Shown: positions 1 through 5,956 of the stretch, piece by piece | Layout of the letters: each line of letters begins with the position of its first letter | How positions within the stretch are numbered: position 1 is the stretch's first letter | Assembly (NCBI GenBank): GCA_937870605.1 | Contig: CALMZW010000295.1 | Coordinates: 1-6,917 of the forward strand | DNA: 6,917 bases | DNA from: an uncultured Synergistaceae bacterium | GTDB lineage: Bacteria; Synergistota; Synergistia; Synergistales; Aminobacteriaceae | Reading direction: 5' to 3' | The notes under the pieces: model-generated | What the model was told of the DNA's origin: nothing | What the model saw: the letters and a program-made list of their open reading frames with translations, nothing else | Database searches by the model: none | Made by a program: the position numbers and the translations under genes

Positions 1-1278
1 GATCATCGAGTACAGGCGCGCAGCGTATTCGTCGGTCATCCCCGCGACATAATCGCAGAGCGCGCGCATCCGCAGTTGTTCATTCGTCGCGCCGGAATAC
101 TTCTTCCGTGCGGATTCGTTCAGAAAACTCTCCGGGTCTTCATGGAGCGCGGAAAAGAGCCGCTTGATGATCATTTGTCCCTTGTATTCCAGAAGCTGTA
201 CGGTCTGGCTGGCGATGACCCGTTCCTGGACGAGCTTCGTCAGGAATTCGAGCAGCTTGCGCGCGTCCTCGTTCAGCGTCACGATGTATTTCAGGAGTGG
301 CGTCTCAAAGCCGGGATTCTGTTCGACAATATCCGAGTTGGAGATGAAGAAATGCACCAGCTCGCCGATCGCGTGTTTGACGAGATACTCGCGTTCGCTG
401 AAGAGATCTTTTCGTATTTTGCCGAGATCGATGAGATCATTCAGAATGGACGATTTGAAGCCTTCCAGAGTCTCGTTCCAGTTCTTTTCGGTGATGAGCC
501 TGAGCGACACTGCGTCCTCGAGATCGTGAACGCCGTAGGAGATGTCGTCCGCCAGCTCCATGATCGAGGTGTCGAGCGACTTGAACCGCGTCTTCAAGTG
601 CTTTCCCTCTTCTTTCGGGAAGCAACTTGTCAGGAGTTTGCGTTCCGATTTCTCCAGCGGCTCGAGGATCCATTCGACGACGTCAAGCTCGTCGTCGAGA
701 TAGCACTTCGGCGGCTTGAAGCGCTTCGGATTGGAGCCGCCGGAATACGCTTCTTCGTTGCAGGCCTCGCAATAAGAGGCGGGGTACTTGAGGACTCCGA
801 GCAACATGCGCCGCGTCGGGTCCATGCCGAAGCCGTTGGAATAGTTTTCGAGCTTCGAGAGGATCCGGAGCGTCTGGCCGTTTCCCTCGAAACCTCCGTG
901 TTTATGCATCATCTCGTTCAGCGCTATCTCGCCGCCGTGGCCGAAGGGGGGATTGCCGATGTCGTGCGCGAGGCAGATGGCCTGGATCAGGCGGTCTTCC
1001 GGCAGAATAGCCTGTATGTCGAAGAGATCTTCTTCGGTATTTCGGCTGAGATACGTCGTGATCCCCGCGCCGACCTGCGCGACCTCCATTGAGTGCGTCA
1101 GGCGCGTCCTATAGAAATCGCTGTCGCCGAGGCCCAGAACCTGCGTCTTGTTCTGGAGGCGACGGAACGCCGCCGAATGGATCACGCGGCCGTAGTCGTG
1201 TTCATACGGATTCCGGGGATCGTTCTCCTTTGCGCTTTTCTTTCCCGAACGGCGGCGTTGCCAGAGTTCATCAGACAT
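1..1278 (-). CDS. dgt: Anti-phage-type deoxyguanosine triphosphatase (dGTPase), 3' end cut by the window edge
   Basis: HD-superfamily enzyme expected to hydrolyse dGTP to deoxyguanosine and triphosphate in the cytoplasm. Reading leftward from ATG 1278-1276, 426 codons are open with no stop, so only a short C-terminal end is missing. Visible signatures in order are SAAFRRLQNKTQV (about residues 35-47), RTRLTHSMEVAQ with the first HD-site His62 (57-68), LAHDIGNPPFGHGGE with His105-Asp106 (103-117), GGFEGNGQTLRI (128-139), LLGVLKYPASY (159-169), ADDISYGVHDLED (243-255) and DYVAGMTDEYA near the end. These match the dGTPase family, in particular the roughly 440-residue type known as an anti-phage dNTP-depletion enzyme. 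The start is supported by AAGGAG eight bases upstream and a near-consensus promoter. Metal ligands look intact. The defence role is inferred from family and context; a housekeeping dNTP-control role is the alternative. Confidence 0.93.
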   Translation of the reverse strand, partial: MSDELWQRRRSGKKSAKENDPRNPYEHDYGRVIHSAAFRRLQNKTQVLGLGDSDFYRTRLTHSMEVAQVGAGITTYLSRNTEEDLFDIQAILPEDRLIQAICLAHDIGNPPFGHGGEIALNEMMHKHGGFEGNGQTLRILSKLENYSNGFGMDPTRRMLLGVLKYPASYCEACNEEAYSGGSNPKRFKPPKCYLDDELDVVEWILEPLEKSERKLLTSCFPKEEGKHLKTRFKSLDTSIMELADDISYGVHDLEDAVSLRLITEKNWNETLEGFKSSILNDLIDLGKIRKDLFSEREYLVKHAIGELVHFFISNSDIVEQNPGFETPLLKYIVTLNEDARKLLEFLTKLVQERVIASQTVQLLEYKGQMIIKRLFSALHEDPESFLNESARKKYSGATNEQLRMRALCDYVAGMTDEYAARLYSMI

Positions 1279-1286
1279 TGGGCCAG

Positions 1287-1292
1287 CTCCTT
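1287..1292 (-). promoter_or_regulatory. Ribosome binding site of dgt
   Basis: On the minus strand this reads AAGGAG, eight bases before ATG 1278-1276. It fixes the dGTPase start. Confidence 0.8.
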
Positions 1293-1310
1293 GAAAGAGA
1301 TATTATGGAA

Positions 1311-1339
1311 ATTATATGATGCAAATTTATAATCGTCAA
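1311..1339 (-). promoter_or_regulatory. Sigma70-type promoter of dgt
   Basis: On the minus strand the -35 box is TTGACG (1339-1334) and the -10 box is a perfect TATAAT (1316-1311), with a 17-bp spacer. Upstream, roughly 1340-1380, the DNA is rich in A and T, including the palindrome TTTAATTAAA (1345-1354), and could act as an UP element. Transcription would start near 1304, giving a short leader to the RBS. The dGTPase therefore appears to have its own strong promoter and does not depend on the upstream genes. Confidence 0.8.
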
Positions 1340-1407
1340 CAATGTTTAATTAAAATGCTGTAATTATAGTTCTTTTCGTACTTCATGGATTTATTCTCCA
1401 GGCTGTC

Positions 1408-1452
1408 CGTCGAAGAAGGACGCCCCGTTTGCACGAGGGCCCTTCTTCGACG
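1408..1452 (-). terminator. Large hairpin after the Clp-like gene, possible terminator without a U-tract
   Basis: The arms CGTCGAAGAAGG (1408-1419) and CCTTCTTCGACG (1441-1452) are perfect 12-bp complements. Inside them GCCC (1422-1425) can pair with GGGC (1437-1440) across a two-base bulge, leaving an 11-base loop. It lies 30 bp past the Clp-like stop codon and before the dgt promoter, which is where a terminator is expected. No run of T follows on either strand, so it may be an atypical terminator or an mRNA 3'-end stabilising structure. A smaller 4-bp stem (GCCG/CGGC, 1452-1463) abuts it. The rest of the 1279-1481 gap holds the dgt promoter and RBS; I see no gene in it. Confidence 0.5.
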
Positions 1453-1481
1453 CCGCAGGCGGCAGAACCGTCGTTACAGGA

Positions 1482-3545
1482 TCATTGAGAGCCCCCTTGT
1501 GACGCCGTTCCGCCGGGCGCGGGTTCCGGCTCCTGCGCGGTGTGCGCCGTCACGTTGTTCTCCGTGACGGAGAGCGTGAAGCGCCGTTCCGTCAAGCCTT
1601 CGTCGGATCGCATGAAGCGGGCCATCGGCAGCTTGACGAGTTTCCGAACGGTTCGGACGATGCCGCGAGCTCCATACCGCGTGACGTTGGAACGCTCGAT
1701 AACGAGACTCCTGACGTCGTCGCCGACCGTTGCGGAGTACCCTTTCCTCTCGGCGGTCCGGACCGCTTCCGCGATGCGAATATCGACGATCCGCCCCATG
1801 TCCCCCTTGCCGAGTTGATTGAAGAGGACGACGCTGTCGAACCGGTTCAGAATCTCAGGCGCGAAAAACTTCGACAGGAAAAGCCGCGCCTTGCCGTCCG
1901 TGTCTTCGTACGCGGTTTTCGGGTCAGAGCTGAATCCGATAGCCGCCTGCCTTGTCCCGATCGCCCCCTCTTCCGTGAAAGCCGCGTTTGTCGTCATCAC
2001 GACGACTGCGTTGGCGCAGTTCACCGTTTCGCCCTGTCCGTCGGTGAGGCGTCCCTCGTCGAGAAGCTGCATGAAGACAAGTTGAACATCTCTATGCGCC
2101 TTCTCGAATTCGTCGACGAGGATCAGGGAGTCCGGTCTGGTGCGTAGGCGTTCGGTCAGGACCCCGCCCTTTCCATAACCGACGTAACCGGGGGACGATC
2201 CGATAAGGCGAGAGAGGCCCATCGAATCGGAGTATTCGGTCATGTCGAGCGTGATGAAGCTGTCCTTGTCTCCGAAGATCGCCGATGCGGTCGCCTTCGC
2301 CGTCTCGGACTTTCCAACTCCCGTGGGCCCGGCGAAGAGAAGCGACGCCGGTTTATTCGTCGGGGCCATGTCCGTTTCGCGAAGCACAAAAACGTCGCAG
2401 ACGGAACGGATGGCTTCTTCCTGTCCGATTATGCGTTCGCGAAGCGTGTTCTCGAGCGTGCGCATCCGTGCGTGCGAGTCCTCCCGCCCGGCGAGGGAGA
2501 TGTGGGTCATGTCGGAAACGCAGTCGCGGATGTCGACCGCCGTCACGGTGTCGCGGCCTTTCATCACGCTCCTGCTGCACGTGCTGTCGAGGACGTCGAA
2601 CGCCTTGTCCGGCAGTCGGCGCGCCGTGATGTATCGAGCGCTTGTCCGGACGGCTTCGACGATCGCTTCCGGTTCGATCCGGAGGCCGTGATGCGCCTCG
2701 TATCGGCCGGCGTTGGCTTTGAGCGCCTCGATGCTCGCCTCATCGGACAGCTCGGGAACGTCGATGATCTCGAAGCGACGCTCTAGCGCCGCGTCGGCGC
2801 GGACAAGTTCCCGGAATTCGCTGCGGGTGGTGGCTCCGATCAGACGGATGCCCCCGCGCGCGATTTCGGGCTTGAGGAGGTCGGCCATCCCCGGGATGCT
2901 CATGACGACGTGGAATTCGTCGATGAAGAGGATGACGTTTCCCACGGCTTGGCATTCCTTGAGGAGCCGCCGCAGTGTTTCCGCGAGGATTCCGTTTTGT
3001 GCAAGCGTCTTGAGTTGGTCGGGCTTCAACTGGACGACGCGCGCGTCTTTCAGGCGACCTTTGAGTTCTTCTCTGGCGGTGCGCGCGGCGAGCTCTTCGG
3101 CGATGGCGCTCTTGCCGACGCCGGCGTCGCCCGTGAGAATCGCGTTTCCCTTCCCCTCGCGCAGAAGGGTGATGATGATTGCGGTTACGATCTCATCCCG
3201 CCCGATCGTTTTGGGAAGCGGCTCTCCGTTTGCGATCATCTGCGCCATTCGCGCCGTGAGATCGATTCCGACGGAGTCGAAAATCGAAACGGGCTTGACG
3301 GCCGTCGACGTCGCCGCGGAGGCGGATGCCGCGTCACCCTTGTTTTGATCCGTTTCAAGGCAATTCGCGAAGTATTTCCGGGCGTTGTCCGTGAGCGGCA
3401 GGGGAACGCCCCCTGAGAAAACCTTCTTGTCGATTGATGACTTCACCTTCTTGATATGGGCGAAGGTGATCTTTTTCGCGCCCGCCTTTCTCGCGAGATC
3501 GGCCGCAATGCGTTGAATCGTCAGAGTCTCATGGCTCGGGATCAT
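1482..3545 (-). CDS. Divergent ClpA/ClpC-like two-ring AAA+ unfoldase
   Basis: A 687-residue Hsp100/Clp ATPase, predicted to unfold proteins in the cytoplasm. Residues 1-70 do not look like the double Clp-N repeat; they are a short helical segment followed by an Ala/Ser/Thr-rich linker (71-85). D1 has Walker A GDAGVGKS (139-146), Walker B ILFIDEF (Asp209-Glu210), sensor LIGATTRSEF and arginine fingers ALERRFE (253-259). D2 has Walker A GPTGVGKS (406-413), pore loop GYVG (453-456), Walker B LILVDEFEKAH (474-484), Arg568 in LNRFD and sensor-2 GAR (625-627). No coiled-coil middle domain is visible. IGF (536-538) sits where ClpA/ClpC carry their ClpP-docking tripeptide. The canonical D1 aromatic pore loop is replaced by AQNGI (182-186). 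The start is set by AAGGAGG eight bases upstream. It lies 37 bp after the VirD4-like gene and is probably co-transcribed with it. Substrate unknown. Confidence 0.93.
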   Translation of the reverse strand: MIPSHETLTIQRIAADLARKAGAKKITFAHIKKVKSSIDKKVFSGGVPLPLTDNARKYFANCLETDQNKGDAASASAATSTAVKPVSIFDSVGIDLTARMAQMIANGEPLPKTIGRDEIVTAIIITLLREGKGNAILTGDAGVGKSAIAEELAARTAREELKGRLKDARVVQLKPDQLKTLAQNGILAETLRRLLKECQAVGNVILFIDEFHVVMSIPGMADLLKPEIARGGIRLIGATTRSEFRELVRADAALERRFEIIDVPELSDEASIEALKANAGRYEAHHGLRIEPEAIVEAVRTSARYITARRLPDKAFDVLDSTCSRSVMKGRDTVTAVDIRDCVSDMTHISLAGREDSHARMRTLENTLRERIIGQEEAIRSVCDVFVLRETDMAPTNKPASLLFAGPTGVGKSETAKATASAIFGDKDSFITLDMTEYSDSMGLSRLIGSSPGYVGYGKGGVLTERLRTRPDSLILVDEFEKAHRDVQLVFMQLLDEGRLTDGQGETVNCANAVVVMTTNAAFTEEGAIGTRQAAIGFSSDPKTAYEDTDGKARLFLSKFFAPEILNRFDSVVLFNQLGKGDMGRIVDIRIAEAVRTAERKGYSATVGDDVRSLVIERSNVTRYGARGIVRTVRKLVKLPMARFMRSDEGLTERRFTLSVTENNVTAHTAQEPEPAPGGTASQGGSQ

Positions 3546-3553
3546 CGTGGTTT

Positions 3554-3560
3554 CCTCCTT
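3554..3560 (-). promoter_or_regulatory. Ribosome binding site of the Clp-like gene
   Basis: On the minus strand this reads AAGGAGG, a near-perfect anti-16S match eight bases before ATG 3545-3543. Just upstream, CCGGC-GAC-GCCGG (about 3567-3579) can form a small hairpin followed by an A-run. It is in the wrong orientation for a minus-strand terminator, so read-through from the upstream gene is expected. Confidence 0.8.
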
Positions 3561-3582
3561 TTTTTCCGGCGTCGCCGGGGTG

Positions 3583-4839
3583 TCAGAGCGTAAACTCCTG
3601 AAGGAAGATGTCCGATTCGGACGTTTCCTCGGGCGCTTCTTCGGCTTCCTCGTATCTTTTCCGGATGTACGCTCCCTCTGTTTCCATCAATGAAAGGGAC
3701 GGCGTGCGAAACTGCTTCCGTTCGGGCGTCGGATCTCCCGGCGCGATTTCCTCCGGCATGTCGACAAGTTCAAAACCCGAGGGGGAGAGGAAGATCGCTT
3801 TTTTCTCGTCGAGTTCATCGGGAGCCTCCGCCGGAAGTCTCGTGAGGCGCCCGGAGGCTTCGCCGGTTACATTCTTCACGACGGATGCAAAGTCTCTGAG
3901 CATCTCCGCGTCTCTCGTATGTCCCCAGGTCATGCTCTTTGGAGCGATTCCGGTCGCCTGGTTGGGAAAGCCTCCGGTCCGACGCGCCGTCCAGATAAGA
4001 TCCCAGCCCGAAGAACTCTCGGAGTTTCCGCAATCCGAAAGCTCGATGATGCTCTCTTCGCGCCACGATTCGAGATCGGCCGCGACGATCGTCCCTTCCG
4101 GGAAATTGACGAAGGCGCTTTCCAGAATCAGACGGACAGCCTTGAGCGGCAACGCGGAGACGTCGATGAAGAGCGGACGGCCGGAGAGAGCGGGGAAGAC
4201 GGGCTCGGAATACAGGCCGCTGAATGCTTTCAGGCAGTCGACATACGGCGACAGGCTCGCGATGATGCAATTGGCGGTGACCGAGGAGTTCCGTCCGATC
4301 AGCTTCATGATCGTCGCTTTCGAGTCTTCGTTTTCGATGCCGTCCAGCCAGTCAGGCGGGTCGAACGTGGTCTTTCTCATATCGTCCGTCTTTGAATCCG
4401 AAAGATCGTTGAAAAGCCCGAGAAGTCCGCCCGAGACATTTCGCTCGCCGATTCCGGCGGAATTCGCGTACACGCGCATCGATGTGAGGAGAAGAGCCGA
4501 GAGGAGCTGACGCGCGCATTTCTCCCACCAGCTCTTATCTCCCGAGTTCCTGACTTCCCTGTCGCTGATGAAGAGCTGCGCAAGGTGGTCGGATGCCTGG
4601 ACCGCAGTCATGCCGGCGAAGCGTCCTCCCATGAACTCCGAGAGCGGATCGATCCGCGTGGAGTTCTCGCATCCGGGCATAATGAACGGATCGCCGGTCC
4701 GGTAGATCCCTTTCCAAGAATCCGCTTTGCTGAACAAAAAGATCGTTGTCGTGTTCTCCCGAAGGACATTGAGAACCTCTGCGAGGTAGCCTCTGCGCCG
4801 AAGATCCGTTCCTCCGAGAAAGCCTGCGGTTTCTTTCAT
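3583..4839 (-). CDS. VirD4/TraD-like coupling-protein relative lacking ATPase motifs
   Basis: A 418-residue protein resembling the cytoplasmic core of type IV coupling proteins (VirD4/TraD/TraG). The fold order fits: an N-terminal strand-helix-strand unit (TTTIFLF at 30-36), DPL (64-66), then the all-alpha-domain signature SWWEKCARQLLSALLL (103-118), a later strand PLFIDVSALP (222-231) and TIVAADLESW (250-259) at the Walker B place. Coupling proteins use a P-loop GxxGxGKS, a Walker B Asp-Glu and a Gln sensor. Here the P-loop place reads GGTDLRRRG (9-17), the Walker B ends in AADLE, and the sensor region is WDLIWTARR (279-287). No membrane segment precedes the core. The C-terminus is acidic (about 396-418). 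The start has a strong GGGAGG eight bases upstream, so it is an intact reading frame, probably a pseudo-ATPase. Family assignment rests on motif similarity and is moderate; a decayed transfer gene is the alternative. Confidence 0.7.
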   Translation of the reverse strand: MKETAGFLGGTDLRRRGYLAEVLNVLRENTTTIFLFSKADSWKGIYRTGDPFIMPGCENSTRIDPLSEFMGGRFAGMTAVQASDHLAQLFISDREVRNSGDKSWWEKCARQLLSALLLTSMRVYANSAGIGERNVSGGLLGLFNDLSDSKTDDMRKTTFDPPDWLDGIENEDSKATIMKLIGRNSSVTANCIIASLSPYVDCLKAFSGLYSEPVFPALSGRPLFIDVSALPLKAVRLILESAFVNFPEGTIVAADLESWREESIIELSDCGNSESSSGWDLIWTARRTGGFPNQATGIAPKSMTWGHTRDAEMLRDFASVVKNVTGEASGRLTRLPAEAPDELDEKKAIFLSPSGFELVDMPEEIAPGDPTPERKQFRTPSLSLMETEGAYIRKRYEEAEEAPEETSESDIFLQEFTL

Positions 4840-4847
4840 CGCTGTCG

Positions 4848-4853
4848 CCTCCC
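4848..4853 (-). promoter_or_regulatory. Ribosome binding site of the VirD4-like gene
   Basis: On the minus strand this reads GGGAGG, eight bases before ATG 4839-4837. It decides the start and argues that the protein is not simply a 5'-truncated fragment. Confidence 0.75.
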
Positions 4854-4877
4854 GTTCGTATTGTGTTCCGTGATTTC

Positions 4878-4915
4878 ATCCTACGACCGGGAGACGGACC
4901 TTATCTGCGTTTTAC
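4878..4915 (-). promoter_or_regulatory. Putative promoter of the VirD4-like/Clp unit with shared 14-bp element
   Basis: On the minus strand GTAAAACGCAGATA (4915-4902) is followed after 18 bp by TAGGAT (4883-4878), a plausible -10 box. The same 14-mer occurs once more in the window, upstream of the phosphoesterase gene at almost the same distance from ATG. There is no good TTGACA-like -35 box; the shared element takes that position, so it may be an activator or alternative-sigma site. This is inferred from sequence only. Confidence 0.5.
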
Positions 4916-4930
4916 TCCCACCAAAATTCG

Positions 4931-4960
4931 GGGGATCCTGCCGGATGTGGCAGGATCCCC
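4931..4960 (-). terminator. Rho-independent-like terminator of the metallophosphoesterase gene
   Basis: The arms GGGGATCCTGCC (4931-4942) and GGCAGGATCCCC (4949-4960) form a perfect 12-bp GC-rich stem with a 6-base loop. It begins eight bases after the phosphoesterase stop codon. On the minus strand it is followed by CGAATTTT, a weak T-run. It separates the phosphoesterase transcript from the promoter of the VirD4-like gene just downstream. Confidence 0.75.
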
Positions 4961-4968
4961 TCGTTGCG

Positions 4969-5781
4969 CTACGTTTCTTCGGTTTCGGAATCATCGTTCG
5001 CGACGGGGTAGCGGCTTCCCGTGAACCCGAGGCGGACGCGGGAGCTGCCGTGGAAGACGACGGAATCCCTGTAGACGCCGCCGTCGCTGTCGGGGGTGAT
5101 CCGGACGAAGTCCTGGTAGAGCAGTCGGATGCGCTTTCCGGCGTGGTCCTTGTGATAATGGCCGACGAACCATCGCCTGAAAGCGAGGCAGCGATACACG
5201 TAATCGAGGTATCGGGCGACCGCGTCGTTCTGGTAATAATAGGGTAGGTTGTTTTCCGGAAAGGCGCCGCACGGACCGGCGTGCGTGAGAACGTAATCCA
5301 CGGTGAAGTCCCTCGCGGCGAGGGCCTCGAGTCCGCGCTTCTCGTCGGCGCGGGAGAGCATCTCCTCCTCGAACCAGGTGACGCCCCGCACGCGCATCGC
5401 GCGGTCGATGCTCAACGCCCCGCCCATGCACCAGAAGGTGGTTCCGCCGATGTCGTAGACGCGCCCGCGTCTGAGGTGGAGGATGTTCGGCGCGATCACG
5501 CCAACGTCCGCGCCCCAGCGCTTCACGGTCGGCATGGAGGCCAGCGCCGGGAAACACTCGTGGTTGCCGTCGATGAACGCGGTCGTCCACGGCTTGGCCG
5601 CAAGACCGGCGATGATCTCTTTTTCCCTCTCGTCCGCCATCCACGGCAGGGCGAAGTCGCCAAGAACCACGACGACATCCTCCGGCGTGAGCGTTCGCAA
5701 CTGGGGAAACGCATGGACATTGTCCAGGATTCGATGCACCTCGATCGTTCCGTGCGTGTCCCCCGTGATATAGATATTCAT
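4969..5781 (-). CDS. Calcineurin-like metallophosphoesterase
   Basis: A 270-residue cytoplasmic phosphoesterase with the full binuclear-metal motif set: GDTHG (Asp8, His10), GDF (Asp42), GNHE (Asn73-His74), THAGP (His167) and GHYHKD (His208, His210). GGALSIDR (120-127) is a further landmark of small phosphodiesterases of this family. The protein is a single domain with no signal peptide or membrane segment. Substrate cannot be told from sequence; family members act on phosphoproteins, diadenosine polyphosphates, cyclic nucleotides or nucleic acids. The start at ATG 5781-5779 leads directly into the first strand (MNIYITGDTHG). The Shine-Dalgarno site is 11 bases away, somewhat far. The gene is monocistronic by its layout, with a terminator right after the TAG stop, but its promoter and leader resemble those of the next minus-strand unit, suggesting shared control. 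Confidence 0.9.
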   Translation of the reverse strand: MNIYITGDTHGTIEVHRILDNVHAFPQLRTLTPEDVVVVLGDFALPWMADEREKEIIAGLAAKPWTTAFIDGNHECFPALASMPTVKRWGADVGVIAPNILHLRRGRVYDIGGTTFWCMGGALSIDRAMRVRGVTWFEEEMLSRADEKRGLEALAARDFTVDYVLTHAGPCGAFPENNLPYYYQNDAVARYLDYVYRCLAFRRWFVGHYHKDHAGKRIRLLYQDFVRITPDSDGGVYRDSVVFHGSSRVRLGFTGSRYPVANDDSETEET

Positions 5782-5792
5782 TGAGCGATCCG

Positions 5793-5799
5793 CCTCCCC
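5793..5799 (-). promoter_or_regulatory. Ribosome binding site of the metallophosphoesterase gene
   Basis: On the minus strand this reads GGGGAGG, 11 bases before ATG 5781-5779. Upstream CGTTG/CAACG (5800-5804 and 5813-5817) is a short inverted repeat that could partly occlude the site or serve as an operator; it is weak evidence on its own. Confidence 0.6.
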
Positions 5800-5819
5800 G
5801 TTGTTGTATGTTCAACGAC

Positions 5820-5858
5820 ATCGTATAACGACGGATGAGGGGGCTATCTGCGTTTTAC
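5820..5858 (-). promoter_or_regulatory. Putative promoter of the metallophosphoesterase gene with shared 14-bp element
   Basis: On the minus strand GTAAAACGCAGATA (5858-5845) is followed by TATACG (5827-5822, 17 bp away) or TACGAT (5825-5820, 19 bp away) as possible -10 boxes. TACGAT resembles the TAGGAT of the second copy. The element ends 63 bp from the start codon, against 62 bp in the other copy. A short purine-rich stretch precedes it in both places. Confidence 0.5.
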
Positions 5859-5903
5859 CCTCCCCGGATTTTCAAACGGCCATATTGCCGCAGGTCGTCG
5901 CCT

Positions 5904-5932
5904 TTGACCCATATAATATTATATGTTATCGT
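5904..5932 (+). promoter_or_regulatory. Promoter of the hicB-like operon
   Basis: The -35 box is TTGACC (5904-5909). After exactly 17 bp comes TATCGT (5927-5932), a weak -10 box helped by TG one base upstream (5924-5925, extended -10). Transcription would start near 5939, a few bases before GGAGG (5945-5949). The spacer is almost wholly taken up by a palindrome, which suggests repressor control. The 5782-5956 gap holds this promoter, the divergent phosphoesterase promoter and no other gene that I can see. Confidence 0.6.
5910..5925. promoter_or_regulatory. Perfect 16-bp palindrome, likely operator
   Basis: CATATAATATTATATG is identical to its reverse complement. It lies between the -35 and -10 boxes of the hicB-like promoter. 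HicB antitoxins with a ribbon-helix-helix domain bind palindromes in their own promoters, so this is the best candidate autoregulatory operator. It also contains TATAAT on both strands, so it could double as a -10 box; no good -35 box was found at a fitting distance for that. Confidence 0.6.
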
Positions 5933-5956
5933 TCAGGCGTTGCCGGAGGTGAAAAC

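Noticed and set aside
609..771. Cys170, Cys173, Cys192 and Cys219 of the dGTPase as a possible metal site
   Set aside because: Only one CxxC pair is present and the spacing of the others fits no known binding motif. At least Cys192 lies in a family-conserved stretch.
76..1092. Long plus-strand open frame of 338 codons
   Set aside because: It is antisense to the dGTPase, whose motifs run through the whole stretch on the minus strand. It shows no recognisable domain and no convincing RBS, and arises from codon bias.
1311..1318. ATTATATG in the dgt promoter, equal to a half of the hicB operator palindrome
   Set aside because: It is explained by the TATAAT -10 box plus two bases. No second half-site is present, so common HicB control is not supported.
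2713..3348. Plus-strand open frames inside the Clp-like gene (also 1542-2147 and 2910-3416)
   Set aside because: They overlap conserved AAA+ motifs on the minus strand, and their translations are Arg/Ser/Pro-rich without domains.
3567..3579. CCGGC-GAC-GCCGG hairpin between the VirD4-like and Clp-like genes as a terminator
   Set aside because: The stem is only 5 bp, and on the transcribed minus strand it is followed by an A-run, not a T-run.
4991..5821. Alternative minus-strand frame of 276 codons over the phosphoesterase
   Set aside because: The translation is Arg/His/Pro-rich shadow sequence, while the overlapping frame has the complete metallophosphoesterase motif set.
5801..5956. N-terminal extension of the HicB-like protein from ATG 5801
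   Set aside because: It would run across both divergent promoters and the palindrome, has no family similarity, and ATG 5957 has a well-placed GGAGG.
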